From positions 87,649 to 151,648 of the forward strand of contig DLSM01000010.1 of assembly GCA_002500135.1 (NCBI GenBank): DNA of 64,000 nucleotides. The letters run 5' to 3'. The notes beneath the pieces are model-generated. The model saw only the letters and a program-made list of their open reading frames with translations, did no database searches and had not been told where the DNA came from. How positions within the stretch are numbered: position 1 is the stretch's first letter; every line of letters starts with the position of its first letter. Both the position numbers and the translations under genes were made by a program. Of the stretch, positions 7,446-15,866 are shown piece after piece. Source of the stretch: Christensenella sp. UBA7862 (GTDB taxonomy: Bacteria; Bacillota; Clostridia; Christensenellales; UBA1242).

Positions 7446-9812
7446 ATGAAATATGTTAGAAATGTTGACGATTTGAAAAAATACACTTTTGAATTCTTTG
7501 ACGCCTTTTTGCCTCAAATGCTTTCCGACCAAATGGTCAATTATTTTTTGCTTAATATGGGTGATGGGGAAACGCTTGAAAGAAGTGCCATAGCATATAT
7601 GTCACAAGGGAAGATTACCCCCGAAGCAGTGGCGGACTATGGCGAGGCTATTTTGCAACTGAATGACTATAGAGGGCTTCTTAAAAAGTTTGTGGAACTT
7701 TTACTTAAGGCCAAAAATTATGAAGGGCTTTGTGCGTTTTTAAATAGAATTTTCTTGCAACAAGTTGGCGACTGCAAATATAGAAGTGTCAAAAAGGAAT
7801 ATTCAATAAATGAAAGATATTTCGATAGATTTGTAGAGATTGTTACATATTGTGCCATTGACAGAAGACTATACACACCTTTCTTTCTCGCAATCTTTGC
7901 AAGTGAGGCGGGGTCACGAATGTCTTATTACAAAGAACCACTGAAAGAATATCTTGATGTTTTTTTGAAAGACGGCGAAGATGATGAGTTTATATCCCAA
8001 CTTTTGGGACTTGACAACAAAGAGGGCATAAAGGAATATGCGTCATCAAATATGCAAAAGACCTTGAAAGCTGTTATTATGGAATACATCTCGGGCGAGA
8101 ATGGCAGCGCCGTGCTTGCAAAGCGTGCAGTTGCCATGCATAAACTTGAGGCGTTAGCCATTTTGGAAGAAATCTTGTCGGGAAATGAAGAAAACCTAAA
8201 ACCAAAAGCTGTTCAACTTTTGTGTTCATTAAAAGAAGATAGACGAGTTAAAGAAAAGTTAAAGACGCTTTATGAAACAACTGAAAACGCAAGAATTGCA
8301 ACAATTCTTGAAAAAGAATGTGGCTTTGAAACGCTTAGAATGTTTGAAACAGAAGGTGAGTTTTTAAGCGAAGTGGAAAGAACCACTCCTCAAATTCAAG
8401 AAAGACTTTATGGCGTTAGGCTTAAAAGATTTTATGACAAGCATGGACTTGACAACACTGGCACAAATGGCAGAATTTTGACATACGTTATGGAAACGTT
8501 TAAGTCAAAAGAAATTGACTCCAACTTAAGTGCCTACAAAGAGTATTTTCAATATGTGGACAAAGATGTGCTTCAAAGGCTTTGTGATGTCATATGGGAA
8601 GTTGCTTTTTTAAAGGGCAAATTCTTGTGCAGCAAATGGGCAATGAGGCTTGTCGCGGTTTTTGCATCCATGCCACTTATAAAAGAAATTACAGAAAGTT
8701 TGAAACTTTGGCTTTTTGACAAAAACATGGCGACAAATGCAAAATATTTTGTGGATATGCTTGCAAGCAGCGGTCATGAGGGAACAATTTATGTTGTGAG
8801 GGAAATGCAAAAGGAAAACCTTTCACCAAAGCAAAAAAAATATTTTGAACAAAAACTTGAGAACTTTTCGGATAGAAGCAGCCAAAGCATTGAAGAAGTT
8901 AAGGACAAACTTGCAGACACATTCGGCTTTGACAAAGACGGATATTTGGAACTGGACATTGGAACAAGAATTTTGCTTGCGAAAATCAACCTCGATTGCA
9001 CAATTTCAATATATAATAGTGCAACGGGCAAACCAGCAAGGCTTAAAGGTGAAGAAAAATGTCAAGGCGAAAATGTTAAAAAATATCTCAAACAACTTGA
9101 AAAGGAAGTTAAGGAACAACGCAAAAGATTGTGGACAAGTTTTATGGAGTTTAGAGGATATGACCTCGCAACTTTCCGCAAGTGCATTGTAAACAACTGC
9201 CTTCTAAATTTCCTTTCGCAACACCTTTATTGGGGAAAATACAAAAAAGATAAACTATGCGAAGTTTGCGTTTTCCATGACGATAGACTTGTGCATGAAG
9301 CAGGCAATGTGCTTGACGACCTTGACGACTACACAATTGCTATTTTGCAACCACTTGATGCAGAACTTTATGCCAGCAGACTAAACGGCAGAATTGAGCC
9401 TCTGTTCGACCAAATGAACTTCCCACATTACAGAGCAGACGAAAGTGTTGCAAATTGCAACTATGTTGATGTTCTGTCGGGGGTGTTCTGCAATGCACAA
9501 CTGTTTGTTACAAGACTGGAAAAATTAAAATTTAAGGTGGCGGACTTAGATAGCCGTGGCACATTTGGAACATTGTTTAAAGCAAACAAAAACTTAAACC
9601 TAATTACAACTGTGGAATTTGAGCGAGTGCCAATGACAAATCAAAATTGTGGCACAACACTGGGGAAAATAAGATTTTATGACCTTTCCCGTCAAACCAA
9701 AAATGGCAAAATTTATGCTCTAAACAAGTCCGAAGCCCTAACCATAAAGGAAATAAACGAATATATCCTAAGCAACGAAATCGGACAAATTATCAAAGCC
9801 ACAAAAGGATAA
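7446..9812 (+). CDS. Large DUF4132-type protein with helical-repeat N-terminus
   Basis: 788 residues, cytoplasmic, no signal peptide. Residues 1-480 are helical and repeat-like (HEAT-style). The C-terminal part fits DUF4132 (MolR-type): EQRKRLWTSFMEF, FRKCIVNNCLLNFLSQHLYW, an acidic beta region, ILQPLDAELYASRL, then IEPLFDQMNFPHY, matching the family's QPF.Q..R..Y stretch. DUF4132 proteins are often linked to WGR domains or conflict loci, but their activity is unknown. No WGR is present here. It is a single-gene transcript with its own promoter and terminator. Confidence 0.65.
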   Translation: MKYVRNVDDLKKYTFEFFDAFLPQMLSDQMVNYFLLNMGDGETLERSAIAYMSQGKITPEAVADYGEAILQLNDYRGLLKKFVELLLKAKNYEGLCAFLNRIFLQQVGDCKYRSVKKEYSINERYFDRFVEIVTYCAIDRRLYTPFFLAIFASEAGSRMSYYKEPLKEYLDVFLKDGEDDEFISQLLGLDNKEGIKEYASSNMQKTLKAVIMEYISGENGSAVLAKRAVAMHKLEALAILEEILSGNEENLKPKAVQLLCSLKEDRRVKEKLKTLYETTENARIATILEKECGFETLRMFETEGEFLSEVERTTPQIQERLYGVRLKRFYDKHGLDNTGTNGRILTYVMETFKSKEIDSNLSAYKEYFQYVDKDVLQRLCDVIWEVAFLKGKFLCSKWAMRLVAVFASMPLIKEITESLKLWLFDKNMATNAKYFVDMLASSGHEGTIYVVREMQKENLSPKQKKYFEQKLENFSDRSSQSIEEVKDKLADTFGFDKDGYLELDIGTRILLAKINLDCTISIYNSATGKPARLKGEEKCQGENVKKYLKQLEKEVKEQRKRLWTSFMEFRGYDLATFRKCIVNNCLLNFLSQHLYWGKYKKDKLCEVCVFHDDRLVHEAGNVLDDLDDYTIAILQPLDAELYASRLNGRIEPLFDQMNFPHYRADESVANCNYVDVLSGVFCNAQLFVTRLEKLKFKVADLDSRGTFGTLFKANKNLNLITTVEFERVPMTNQNCGTTLGKIRFYDLSRQTKNGKIYALNKSEALTIKEINEYILSNEIGQIIKATKG

Positions 9813-9838
9813 AAAAACTCCCGTTTGGGAGTTTTTTG
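9812..9838 (+). terminator. Intrinsic terminator
   Basis: AAAAAACTCCC (9812-9822) pairs with GGGAGTTTTTT (9827-9837). Nearly the same hairpin recurs at 11222-11247. Confidence 0.9.
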
Positions 9839-9910
9839 CTATATTTTTTGTTTTTATAATTTTATCAGATTTTGCAAACATGATAGAATGTTACAAATTT
9901 CACACATTTA

Positions 9911-10522
9911 TTATTTATTTTTCACTGGCTTCTTTTCGTTGTAAGATTTGTTGTGAGGGGCGGTTTTTGTGAGTTTGTGGGTTGGGGAAGATTGCTCGTC
10001 TTTGTCGTGGTCATTTTCAAGTGCGCCAGAGTTTTTGCCGTGTTCTGCTATTTCGCTGCCCGGTTTGTTGTTTTCCACTAAGATATATGGCTTAAGGCGT
10101 TCAATGTTACTTTCCTCAAGTTCCAAAAGTCGTTTGCCAAAGAAGACAAGTTCGGGCTTGCATTTTTGGCAGTCGGAAAGAACGCTCATTAGGTCAATTA
10201 CGCCCATTGTTGTGCCGTAAATGTTTACGCTGGCAATTTTTCTGTTTGATTTGTCAAGCATTGTTGCCATGTTCACAGAAAACCACATTTTTGCTTTTTT
10301 AAAGAACCCGTTGTTCACCAGTTCAATGTCCATGACTTGCGCCAAGTCCTCACAACTTTCGCTGAACTCGTCATAGTTCTTAAACTGTTTTTTTAGTTCT
10401 CTTTTAAGTTTGCTGTCTTGCACCTTTTCCATAACATTATTTATAGATTGCATTGCAGTTTGAATGTTTTGATGCAATGCAATAAGCAAATTTGTGTTCA
10501 TTTCCTTTTGACTTTTTGGCAT
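9911..10522 (-). CDS. Unknown helical protein (four-helix-bundle-like)
   Basis: 203 residues on the minus strand. ATG at 10522 is preferred because AAGGGGG lies five bases upstream, while the longer TTG at 10561 has no ribosome binding site. Residues 1-145 are amphipathic helices (NLLIALHQNIQTAMQSI, KRELKKQFKNYDEFSES, FFGKRLLELEESNIERL), as in ferritin-like or DUF2383-style bundles but without an obvious metal motif. Residues 150-203 are a charged, disordered Ser/Asn/Lys tail. I do not recognise a family with certainty. Divergent from the following gene across a shared 120-base region. Confidence 0.6.
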   Translation of the reverse strand: MPKSQKEMNTNLLIALHQNIQTAMQSINNVMEKVQDSKLKRELKKQFKNYDEFSESCEDLAQVMDIELVNNGFFKKAKMWFSVNMATMLDKSNRKIASVNIYGTTMGVIDLMSVLSDCQKCKPELVFFGKRLLELEESNIERLKPYILVENNKPGSEIAEHGKNSGALENDHDKDEQSSPTHKLTKTAPHNKSYNEKKPVKNK

Positions 10523-10595
10523 AATAGCCCCCTTTTTCATAGTTAGTTTGGCAGGTTTCAAAAATTTTATACATCTTTACACAAAAAATTGGGTC

Positions 10596-10623
10596 TTGAC
10601 AAATCTTCAAACAAAAGTATAAT
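10596..10623 (+). promoter_or_regulatory. Strong sigma-A promoter
   Basis: Consensus TTGACA (10596-10601), 16-base spacer, consensus TATAAT (10618-10623). One of the best promoters in the window, for a gene of unknown function. Confidence 0.75.
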
Positions 10624-10644
10624 TTTTATGTAATGAGGTGAATT

Positions 10645-11223
10645 ATGACAAATTGGTCTTTTAACAGTGAAGATGTATCAGAATTTATGCTTGAAAACTC
10701 GTTTATCAAATCCGCTAAAAATTTTCCAACGTTCGAGGGCAAAAAGGGACTTTCTCTTATGGTCGGACGAAATGGCGATTTGACAACTTTGTGGAAGATT
10801 GAGCCATGCAGATTTTGGCAAGTGGAAAGGAACCTTACAACTGGCGAAGAAAAATTTATTAACGATTGGACGTTTCAGTGGATGGACTTTTTGGCAAAAA
10901 AACATGGGCAAGAATATATCGACTATCTAACTAGTTATATCCCACAACTTCAAAAAGAATACAGACAATTTCAATCAAGAATTATGTCAACAAGAACAGA
11001 AAGGGAACTTAGAACTCTTCCAGAGTGTGTTCTTATCAAAAAAATTGAAAGTTGCCCAAACATCGGCTCCACTGACGATTTTGACGAGAAATATGAAGAC
11101 TTTGAAGGGCATAAACAACGTTTCGACAACAAAGTCTATCGCTATATGGAGATGAAGTGGAACAAAATCAAATATCTTGAAAAACACTTCTCTCAAAAAC
11201 AAGCCCCTGAGCATGAAATGTAA
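10645..11223 (+). CDS. Unknown cytoplasmic protein
   Basis: 192 residues, soluble, start ATG behind GAGGTG. Rich in aromatic and charged residues: WKIEPCRFWQVERN, NDWTFQWMDFLAKKHGQEYIDYL. The last 60 residues form a charged coiled-coil-like helix. No motif I can tie to a family. It has a near-consensus promoter 22 bases upstream and a strong terminator, so it is a stand-alone, probably well expressed gene. It lies in an accessory stretch between the DUF4132-type gene and the SLOG/XRE pair. Confidence 0.6.
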   Translation: MTNWSFNSEDVSEFMLENSFIKSAKNFPTFEGKKGLSLMVGRNGDLTTLWKIEPCRFWQVERNLTTGEEKFINDWTFQWMDFLAKKHGQEYIDYLTSYIPQLQKEYRQFQSRIMSTRTERELRTLPECVLIKKIESCPNIGSTDDFDEKYEDFEGHKQRFDNKVYRYMEMKWNKIKYLEKHFSQKQAPEHEM

Positions 11224-11247
11224 AAAACTCCCAGACGGGAGTTTTTT
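11222..11247. terminator. Bidirectional intrinsic terminator
   Basis: AAAAAACTCCC (11222-11232) pairs with GGGAGTTTTTT (11237-11247), with A and T runs on both sides. It serves the converging genes ending at 11223 and 11246. Confidence 0.85.
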
Positions 11248-11686
11248 ATACATAAATAACTCTTTTCCCAGAGCGGATAGCATAATCTACTGTTTTGCTA
11301 GCACCGCTGCGGCACGTGTTTTCGATGTGACATACAACAACGTCACTGTTATCAACAATCCACCTATTTCTTTTCAAAATAAGCTGTTTTGGATAAACCT
11401 TTTCAAGCCCAGCCGAAACAAACCCATCAAAACAAGGCATTAAGTTGTCTTGTTCTTTTTTTGACGGAACAGAACACACAACACGATATATTTTCACACT
11501 TTGATACTTAAATTTAAGCCCAGCAACCACATTTGCACACAAATTGTCAAACGCACCCCTGTTGCCATCAAAAAAAGTCGTGTAGCCTTCTTTTATCAGC
11601 CCCTCAACCACCTCTTTCACCTTATCTTGAACCCCAACACACCTAAATTCCAACGAATGTCCCGCAAAACAAACTGTATTATTCAT
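11246..11686 (-). CDS. SLOG-domain protein (DUF1273/YpsA-like)
   Basis: 146 residues, minus strand, start behind GTGGGGTG. The sequence follows the SLOG Rossmann fold: CFAGHSLEF at the N-terminus, LIKEGYTTFFDGNRGAFDNL (the usual GGA-G-D region), a central beta-alpha unit, RNRWIVDNSDVVVCHI, and a C-terminal GASKTVDYAIRSGKRVI where most SLOG proteins have GGT-x-x-A-x-x-x-GK. SLOG proteins bind nucleotides or NAD-derived ligands and often act in stress or conflict signalling. It is divergent from an XRE regulator across a 118-base region with repeated operator-like sites. Confidence 0.72.
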   Translation of the reverse strand: MNNTVCFAGHSLEFRCVGVQDKVKEVVEGLIKEGYTTFFDGNRGAFDNLCANVVAGLKFKYQSVKIYRVVCSVPSKKEQDNLMPCFDGFVSAGLEKVYPKQLILKRNRWIVDNSDVVVCHIENTCRSGASKTVDYAIRSGKRVIYV

Positions 11687-11704
11687 AACACCCCACTAAT
11701 TTAC

Positions 11705-11785
11705 AATAGTGAAGTAATTATACAACCACAAGGAATTATTTGCAACCGAATTTAACATTATAATAGTGAACGAAAGGTAACTATT
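11705..11785. promoter_or_regulatory. Divergent control region with repeated AATAGTGAA sites
   Basis: AATAGTGAA occurs at 11705-11713 and again at 11762-11770. The second copy forms an inverted repeat with ACTATT at 11780-11785. It also overlaps a TATAAT at 11759-11764 that would be the -10 of the XRE gene. This is the arrangement expected for an autoregulating helix-turn-helix repressor. Inference from position only. Confidence 0.45.
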
Positions 11786-11804
11786 TTAAATAAAGGAATT
11801 GATT

Positions 11805-12128
11805 ATGGACATTTGTAGAAAAATTGACATGATGAGAGTTGCAAAAGGGTGGACTTTTTATAGGTTAAGTCAAGAAACTGGTCTTTCTCAACAGACTTTT
11901 ATTCGTTGGATGAGCGGGAATACTATCCCTACTATTCCAGCACTTCAAAGCGTGTGTGATGCATTCGGAATAACACTAGCAGAATTTTTTGCCGATTTAT
12001 CTGGTGAACAAATTGTAGCAGTCAATTCGGACACAAAAGAATTATTTGAAAATTGGAAATATCTATCTGCAAGCGAAAAACAATCAATTCTTACAATTAT
12101 GCAAAATTACATAAAGGGCAATAAGTAA
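11805..12128 (+). CDS. XRE-family transcriptional regulator
   Basis: 107 residues. An N-terminal helix-turn-helix of the Cro/CI type spans residues 5-60: IDMMRVAKGWTFYRLSQETGLSQQTFIRWM...PTIPALQSVCDAFGITLAEFF. The C-terminal part (LSASEKQSILTIMQNYI) is a short helical tail, likely for dimerisation. ATG at 11805 is taken because AAAGGA lies eight bases upstream; the in-frame TTG at 11799 is too close to that site. It is divergent from the SLOG gene and probably represses it and itself through the sites between them. Confidence 0.85.
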   Translation: MDICRKIDMMRVAKGWTFYRLSQETGLSQQTFIRWMSGNTIPTIPALQSVCDAFGITLAEFFADLSGEQIVAVNSDTKELFENWKYLSASEKQSILTIMQNYIKGNK

Positions 12129-12184
12129 ATATAGTATAAAATATCGGAAAAAAGTATGTAAAATGGCATTGTTGCATTTTTCTC

Positions 12185-12213
12185 TTGACTTTTTGCTGTG
12201 TTAAAAATAAACT
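12185..12213 (+). promoter_or_regulatory. Promoter for the 12242 surface-protein gene
   Basis: TTGACT (12185-12190), 17-base spacer, TAAACT (12208-12213). Confidence 0.5.
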
Positions 12214-12241
12214 TTATGCAGATAATATTTTAGGGGGAAAA

Positions 12242-13543
12242 ATGAGAAGATTTTGGGAGAAGGCTAGAGTTTGGATGTTATGCATAAACTACACGCTTGT
12301 TATGGCGTTGCTGTGCATAGTTATTTACGGTGCGACCGCTCAAAGGACTTCTTCAAATGTGACTGTAACTTACAATCGCCCAACTTACACTGCAACTTTT
12401 GACCCAAATGGTGGGACTTGTGACACTGCAAGCAAAAACATAAAACTTGGTGACAATTATGGCACTCTTCCAACTCCAACTAGAACGGGCTATGACTTCT
12501 CGGGTTGGTTTGCGGGAAGTTCAGCTGTGTCAAGCGGGACACAATACAAAACAGTCGGCAACACAACTTTGACTGCAAGTTGGAGTGCTAAATCTTACAC
12601 AATAACAAGCGGAACAAACCTCCCTGGCTCAAGCATTTCCGTCCCCTCAAGTGGAAAATTCGGGAGTGGCATTTCAATCTCTTCAAGCGGCAGTGCCACG
12701 GGATATAACTACTCATTAACAAATATAAAAATTTATTCGGGTAACTCCACAAACGGAACTCTGCTTGCAACAATAACTTCAACTTCTTCCTCTTGGACAA
12801 TGAGCGGAACATATTATTCGTCAATTTATGTTTATGCCACTTGGACAAGAAGTGCAAAAACATATACACTAACACTTGACCGTCAAAGCGGAAGTGGTGG
12901 TTCTTCAACTGCAACAGCAACATACAATGCCACTGTTCCAAACATTTCTATTCCAACCAGAAACGGCTATACTTTTGGCGGATACTACACTGGCACAAAT
13001 GGCTCGGGAACACAATACTACAATGCATCTGGCACAGGTCTTAAAACCTGGACAACAGACGGCGGTGCAACACTTTATGCCAAGTGGACTGCCATTCCAA
13101 CGACTTTAACTGCAACTTCATATACTATTTCCGTCCCTCGAGGTACAAGCACTTACACTGCAGGATGGATACAACTTAATCTTGGTGGCGGTGGAGGCAA
13201 GTGGACATTGCAATGCACCAATTTAAGTATAAAGGCAGGTGTAAGTGATTTTGAAGTTATACGTTATGATAGTGATTATTCAAATCAGAGATATGTAAAG
13301 AGTAGCACATCTGATGCCCAATTCCACACAAAACAAACAGAAAATGCGAACAAAGTAACTGGCGAAACAACAAATTCTACTATTTGGTTGCATCATGATT
13401 TGTCTGGTGTTTCGTATATTGACAGTGACGGAACAAAAGAACGACAAAGAATGTATTACACATTCACAATTCGTGCCACGAGTGCTTATAACGGAACATA
13501 CAAAGATATTCAAGTTCAAATGATTTATTTGTATGACGAATAG
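12242..13543 (+). CDS. Exported Listeria-Bacteroides-repeat (InlB B-repeat) protein
   Basis: 433 residues. ATG at 12242 follows AGGGGG. A basic N-terminus and one hydrophobic helix (about residues 10-31) end in YGATAQ, then NVTVTY. Residue 50 onward has InlB B-type repeats: TATFDPNGGTCDTAS...GYDFSGWF, and again TLTLDRQSGSGG...GYTFGGYYTG...LYAKW. The C-terminal 140 residues are beta-rich and unrecognised. There is no LPXTG anchor, so it may stay in the membrane by its N-terminal helix. It is the intact member of a family of three here; the two paralogues carry long G runs at the equivalent TFDP-GG position, this one only GGTGGGA. Confidence 0.75.
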   Translation: MRRFWEKARVWMLCINYTLVMALLCIVIYGATAQRTSSNVTVTYNRPTYTATFDPNGGTCDTASKNIKLGDNYGTLPTPTRTGYDFSGWFAGSSAVSSGTQYKTVGNTTLTASWSAKSYTITSGTNLPGSSISVPSSGKFGSGISISSSGSATGYNYSLTNIKIYSGNSTNGTLLATITSTSSSWTMSGTYYSSIYVYATWTRSAKTYTLTLDRQSGSGGSSTATATYNATVPNISIPTRNGYTFGGYYTGTNGSGTQYYNASGTGLKTWTTDGGATLYAKWTAIPTTLTATSYTISVPRGTSTYTAGWIQLNLGGGGGKWTLQCTNLSIKAGVSDFEVIRYDSDYSNQRYVKSSTSDAQFHTKQTENANKVTGETTNSTIWLHHDLSGVSYIDSDGTKERQRMYYTFTIRATSAYNGTYKDIQVQMIYLYDE

Positions 13544-13574
13544 CAAAAAAGACTGGAAATTCCAGTCTTTTTGC
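13543..13574. terminator. Bidirectional intrinsic terminator
   Basis: GCAAAAAAGACTGGAA (13543-13558) pairs with TTCCAGTCTTTTTGC (13560-13574), between the converging surface-protein gene and gapA. Confidence 0.85.
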
Positions 13575-13600
13575 TTGTATATTTTGTTCGCAAGGGTGGG

Positions 13601-14614
13601 TTATTTTCTATCCACTTTTGCCATGTGGGCAATAAGGTCAACGGTTTTGTTGGAGTAGCCCCATTCGTTGTCATACCATGCCATAAGTTTGACAAAGGTG
13701 TCGTTTAACATAATGCCTGCTTTTGCGTCAAATATGCAGGTTCTTGGGTCTGTTATGAAGTCGCTTGACACAACTGGGTCATCTGTATAGCCCAAAATGC
13801 CTTTTAGGTCGCCATTTGCTCTGCGTTTAATTTCTTTTTCAATTTGTTCATAAGTTGTAGGTTTTGCAAGACGGACGGTTAGGTCAACAACAGACACGTC
13901 AAGTGTTGGTACACGAAGGCTCATGCCAGTGAGTTTTCCTTTAAGTTCTGGGATAACTTCGCCAACTGCTTTTGCAGCCCCCGTTGAACTTGGAATAATA
14001 TTATATGTCGCAGCACGACCGCCTCTCCAATCTTTCTTTGAAGGTCCGTCAACGGTGAGTTGTGTTGCAGTTACAGAGTGAACAGTTGTCATAAGTCCTT
14101 CCACAATGCCAAATTTGTCGTTGATGACTTTTGCAAGTGGGGCAAGGCAGTTTGTTGTGCAACTTGCGTTTGAAACAACATTCATATCCTTTTGATATTT
14201 GTCTTCATTTACGCCCATAACAAACATTGGCACGCCGTCTTTGCCTGGGGCAGTGATAATAACTTTTTTCGCTCCATGTGCAAAGTGAAGTTTTGCGTCT
14301 TCAAGTTTTGTAAATTTCCCAGTGGCTTCGGCAATATATTCTGCTCCCGTTTCGTCCCAAGGAATGTTGTTTGGCTCTCTTTCTGCATACATTCTAATTT
14401 TTTTGCCGTTTACAACAAGGTGAGTGTCTGTGTGCGAAACTTTGCCGTCAAAATGCCCGTGAATGGTGTCATATTTGAGCATATATTCCGCATAGTCTGG
14501 CGAGATAAATGGGTCGTTGATTGCAACAACTTCCACATCGCTTCTTCCCATTGTGGCACGAAGGATAAGTCTTCCTATTCTGCCAAATCCGTTAATTCCA
14601 ATTTTTGTTTTCAT
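13601..14614 (-). CDS. gapA: Glyceraldehyde-3-phosphate dehydrogenase, type I
   Basis: 337 residues, full length. It has the Rossmann motif INGFGRIGR (residues 6-14), AINDPF for NAD preference, the catalytic-cysteine signature SNASCTTNCLAP, HSVTATQ, and RGGRAATYNIIPSSTGAAKAVG. It oxidises glyceraldehyde 3-phosphate with NAD and phosphate in glycolysis. Start ATG follows AGGGGGA. The glycolytic gene fba lies 1.3 kb away in the opposite direction. The leader contains a tandem imperfect duplication (see separate entry). Confidence 0.97.
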   Translation of the reverse strand: MKTKIGINGFGRIGRLILRATMGRSDVEVVAINDPFISPDYAEYMLKYDTIHGHFDGKVSHTDTHLVVNGKKIRMYAEREPNNIPWDETGAEYIAEATGKFTKLEDAKLHFAHGAKKVIITAPGKDGVPMFVMGVNEDKYQKDMNVVSNASCTTNCLAPLAKVINDKFGIVEGLMTTVHSVTATQLTVDGPSKKDWRGGRAATYNIIPSSTGAAKAVGEVIPELKGKLTGMSLRVPTLDVSVVDLTVRLAKPTTYEQIEKEIKRRANGDLKGILGYTDDPVVSSDFITDPRTCIFDAKAGIMLNDTFVKLMAWYDNEWGYSNKTVDLIAHMAKVDRK

Positions 14615-14678
14615 ATTTTCCCCCTAACAGTAGAATACAACAAGGATATTTTCCCCTGATGACTGTATTATACAACAA
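14613..14678 (-). repeat. Imperfect tandem duplication in the gapA leader and promoter
   Basis: Two adjacent copies of about 31-33 bases (14613-14643 and 14646-14678 on the plus strand). Each begins ATATTTTCCCC and ends ACAACAA. The distal copy holds the -10 TATAAT (minus strand, 14667-14672), with TTGGAA 18 bases further upstream. The proximal copy holds the real ribosome binding site. Confidence 0.6.
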
Positions 14679-14720
14679 AGACTGTCCATCTTCCAACTTT
14701 TAAAACAAACTTTTACACAT

Positions 14721-15743
14721 TTATTTCACTTTTTTTGTGGAAGTGGTCGCTTTTGGCGCCTTTTTTGTGTTGCTTTTAACCGTTTTTGCTTTTGTAGAAG
14801 TCGTTTTTGTCACTTTTTCTTTCTTAGTGACGGTCTTTTTGCTAGTTTTAGTTGCTTTTTCAGATAAAGTGTTTTTGTTTTCAAGTTTTTGAGTTTTACT
14901 TGCAGATTTTTCTTCAAATGTTGAGCATTCAATCACTTCGCCAGTGTTTCTTAAGTCAAAAAAGTGCTTGCAAACCATCATAAGACAAACGGAAAGTGAA
15001 ACTATCATAAAAAACACAGACACAAGAGTTATTGCAAGTTGATGAGCGGGGAACAGGATGTCGAATGTTATCATAAGAGCAAGTGCAACTTCAAATATTA
15101 TGTTGGATACAACAGCACTCCTCAAGGCAGAGGACTTCTGATGAAAATCTGGCGAGTATGTTTCGCTTGCGCCGTCAATGAAGATTGTTTTTGACTGAAA
15201 ACCTACAAGTGAGTTTGAATTTTTAAGAAGGCAAGATTTTTCGGGGAGTGATTGCATAATTTCCACCACATCACGAGAGTAAAGTCCCAAAGACAGGACA
15301 TTCCCGCTGTCTTTCTGATTTGCCACAAGGGAAGAAAAGAGTTTGGAACAATTTGACCATAGATTTGCAAAAAAGCCTTTTGCTTTGCCAAAACTCTTTG
15401 CCAAATGCACAATATCCGCTCCGTTTTTGTGTTCGTCAAGACACATTTCAAACACAGTGTCAATGCCACACAAAGCACAGTCACCAAGAAGCAAAACATC
15501 GCCGTCAAAGTCTTTTAGGCAAGTTTTGAATGCGTCATTATAACTAAATCTTTTTTCAAAAACATTGAGCGTTACATTTGGAATGGTCTTAATATAAGCC
15601 AAGTTTTTGTCATCGGAGTTCTCGCAAGCAAAGACAATTTTTCTATCTATGTGGGTTTTGTAAAATTCGCTTTTTGAAAATTCCTCAAAAAACTTTTTTG
15701 CGTCAACATCTTTGAATATTGGAAAAAAATAACATATTTTCAT
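14721..15743 (-). CDS. GT2-like membrane protein with lysine/threonine-rich tail
   Basis: 340 residues from ATG at 15743. Residues 1-220 resemble a divergent family-2 glycosyltransferase: KICYFFPIFKDV, a region spelling FDGDVLLLGDCALCG where GT2 enzymes have a DxD-type motif, and ADIVHLAKSFGKAKGF. Two membrane helices follow (about 225-280), as in polyprenyl-phosphate glycosyltransferases. The last 60 residues are a repetitive Lys/Thr/Ser tail (TKTSKKTVTKKEKVTK), histone-H1-like, possibly contacting teichoic acid, DNA or membrane. No clear ribosome binding site; TATACT sits just upstream, so the message could be leaderless. The enzyme call is tentative. Confidence 0.5.
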   Translation of the reverse strand: MKICYFFPIFKDVDAKKFFEEFSKSEFYKTHIDRKIVFACENSDDKNLAYIKTIPNVTLNVFEKRFSYNDAFKTCLKDFDGDVLLLGDCALCGIDTVFEMCLDEHKNGADIVHLAKSFGKAKGFFANLWSNCSKLFSSLVANQKDSGNVLSLGLYSRDVVEIMQSLPEKSCLLKNSNSLVGFQSKTIFIDGASETYSPDFHQKSSALRSAVVSNIIFEVALALMITFDILFPAHQLAITLVSVFFMIVSLSVCLMMVCKHFFDLRNTGEVIECSTFEEKSASKTQKLENKNTLSEKATKTSKKTVTKKEKVTKTTSTKAKTVKSNTKKAPKATTSTKKVK

Positions 15744-15816
15744 ACTAAAAGTATAACTTATTCTAAAAAAAAAGAAAACAAAATTTAAGAAAATTTGCAA
15801 AAATGGGAATATTTAT

Positions 15817-15845
15817 TTAACAATTTCTAAAAAACAATGTAAAAT
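15817..15845 (+). promoter_or_regulatory. Promoter for fba
   Basis: TTAACA (15817-15822), 17-base spacer, TAAAAT (15840-15845). Confidence 0.6.
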
Positions 15846-15866
15846 ATTGGCATAAAGGAGTAAATT

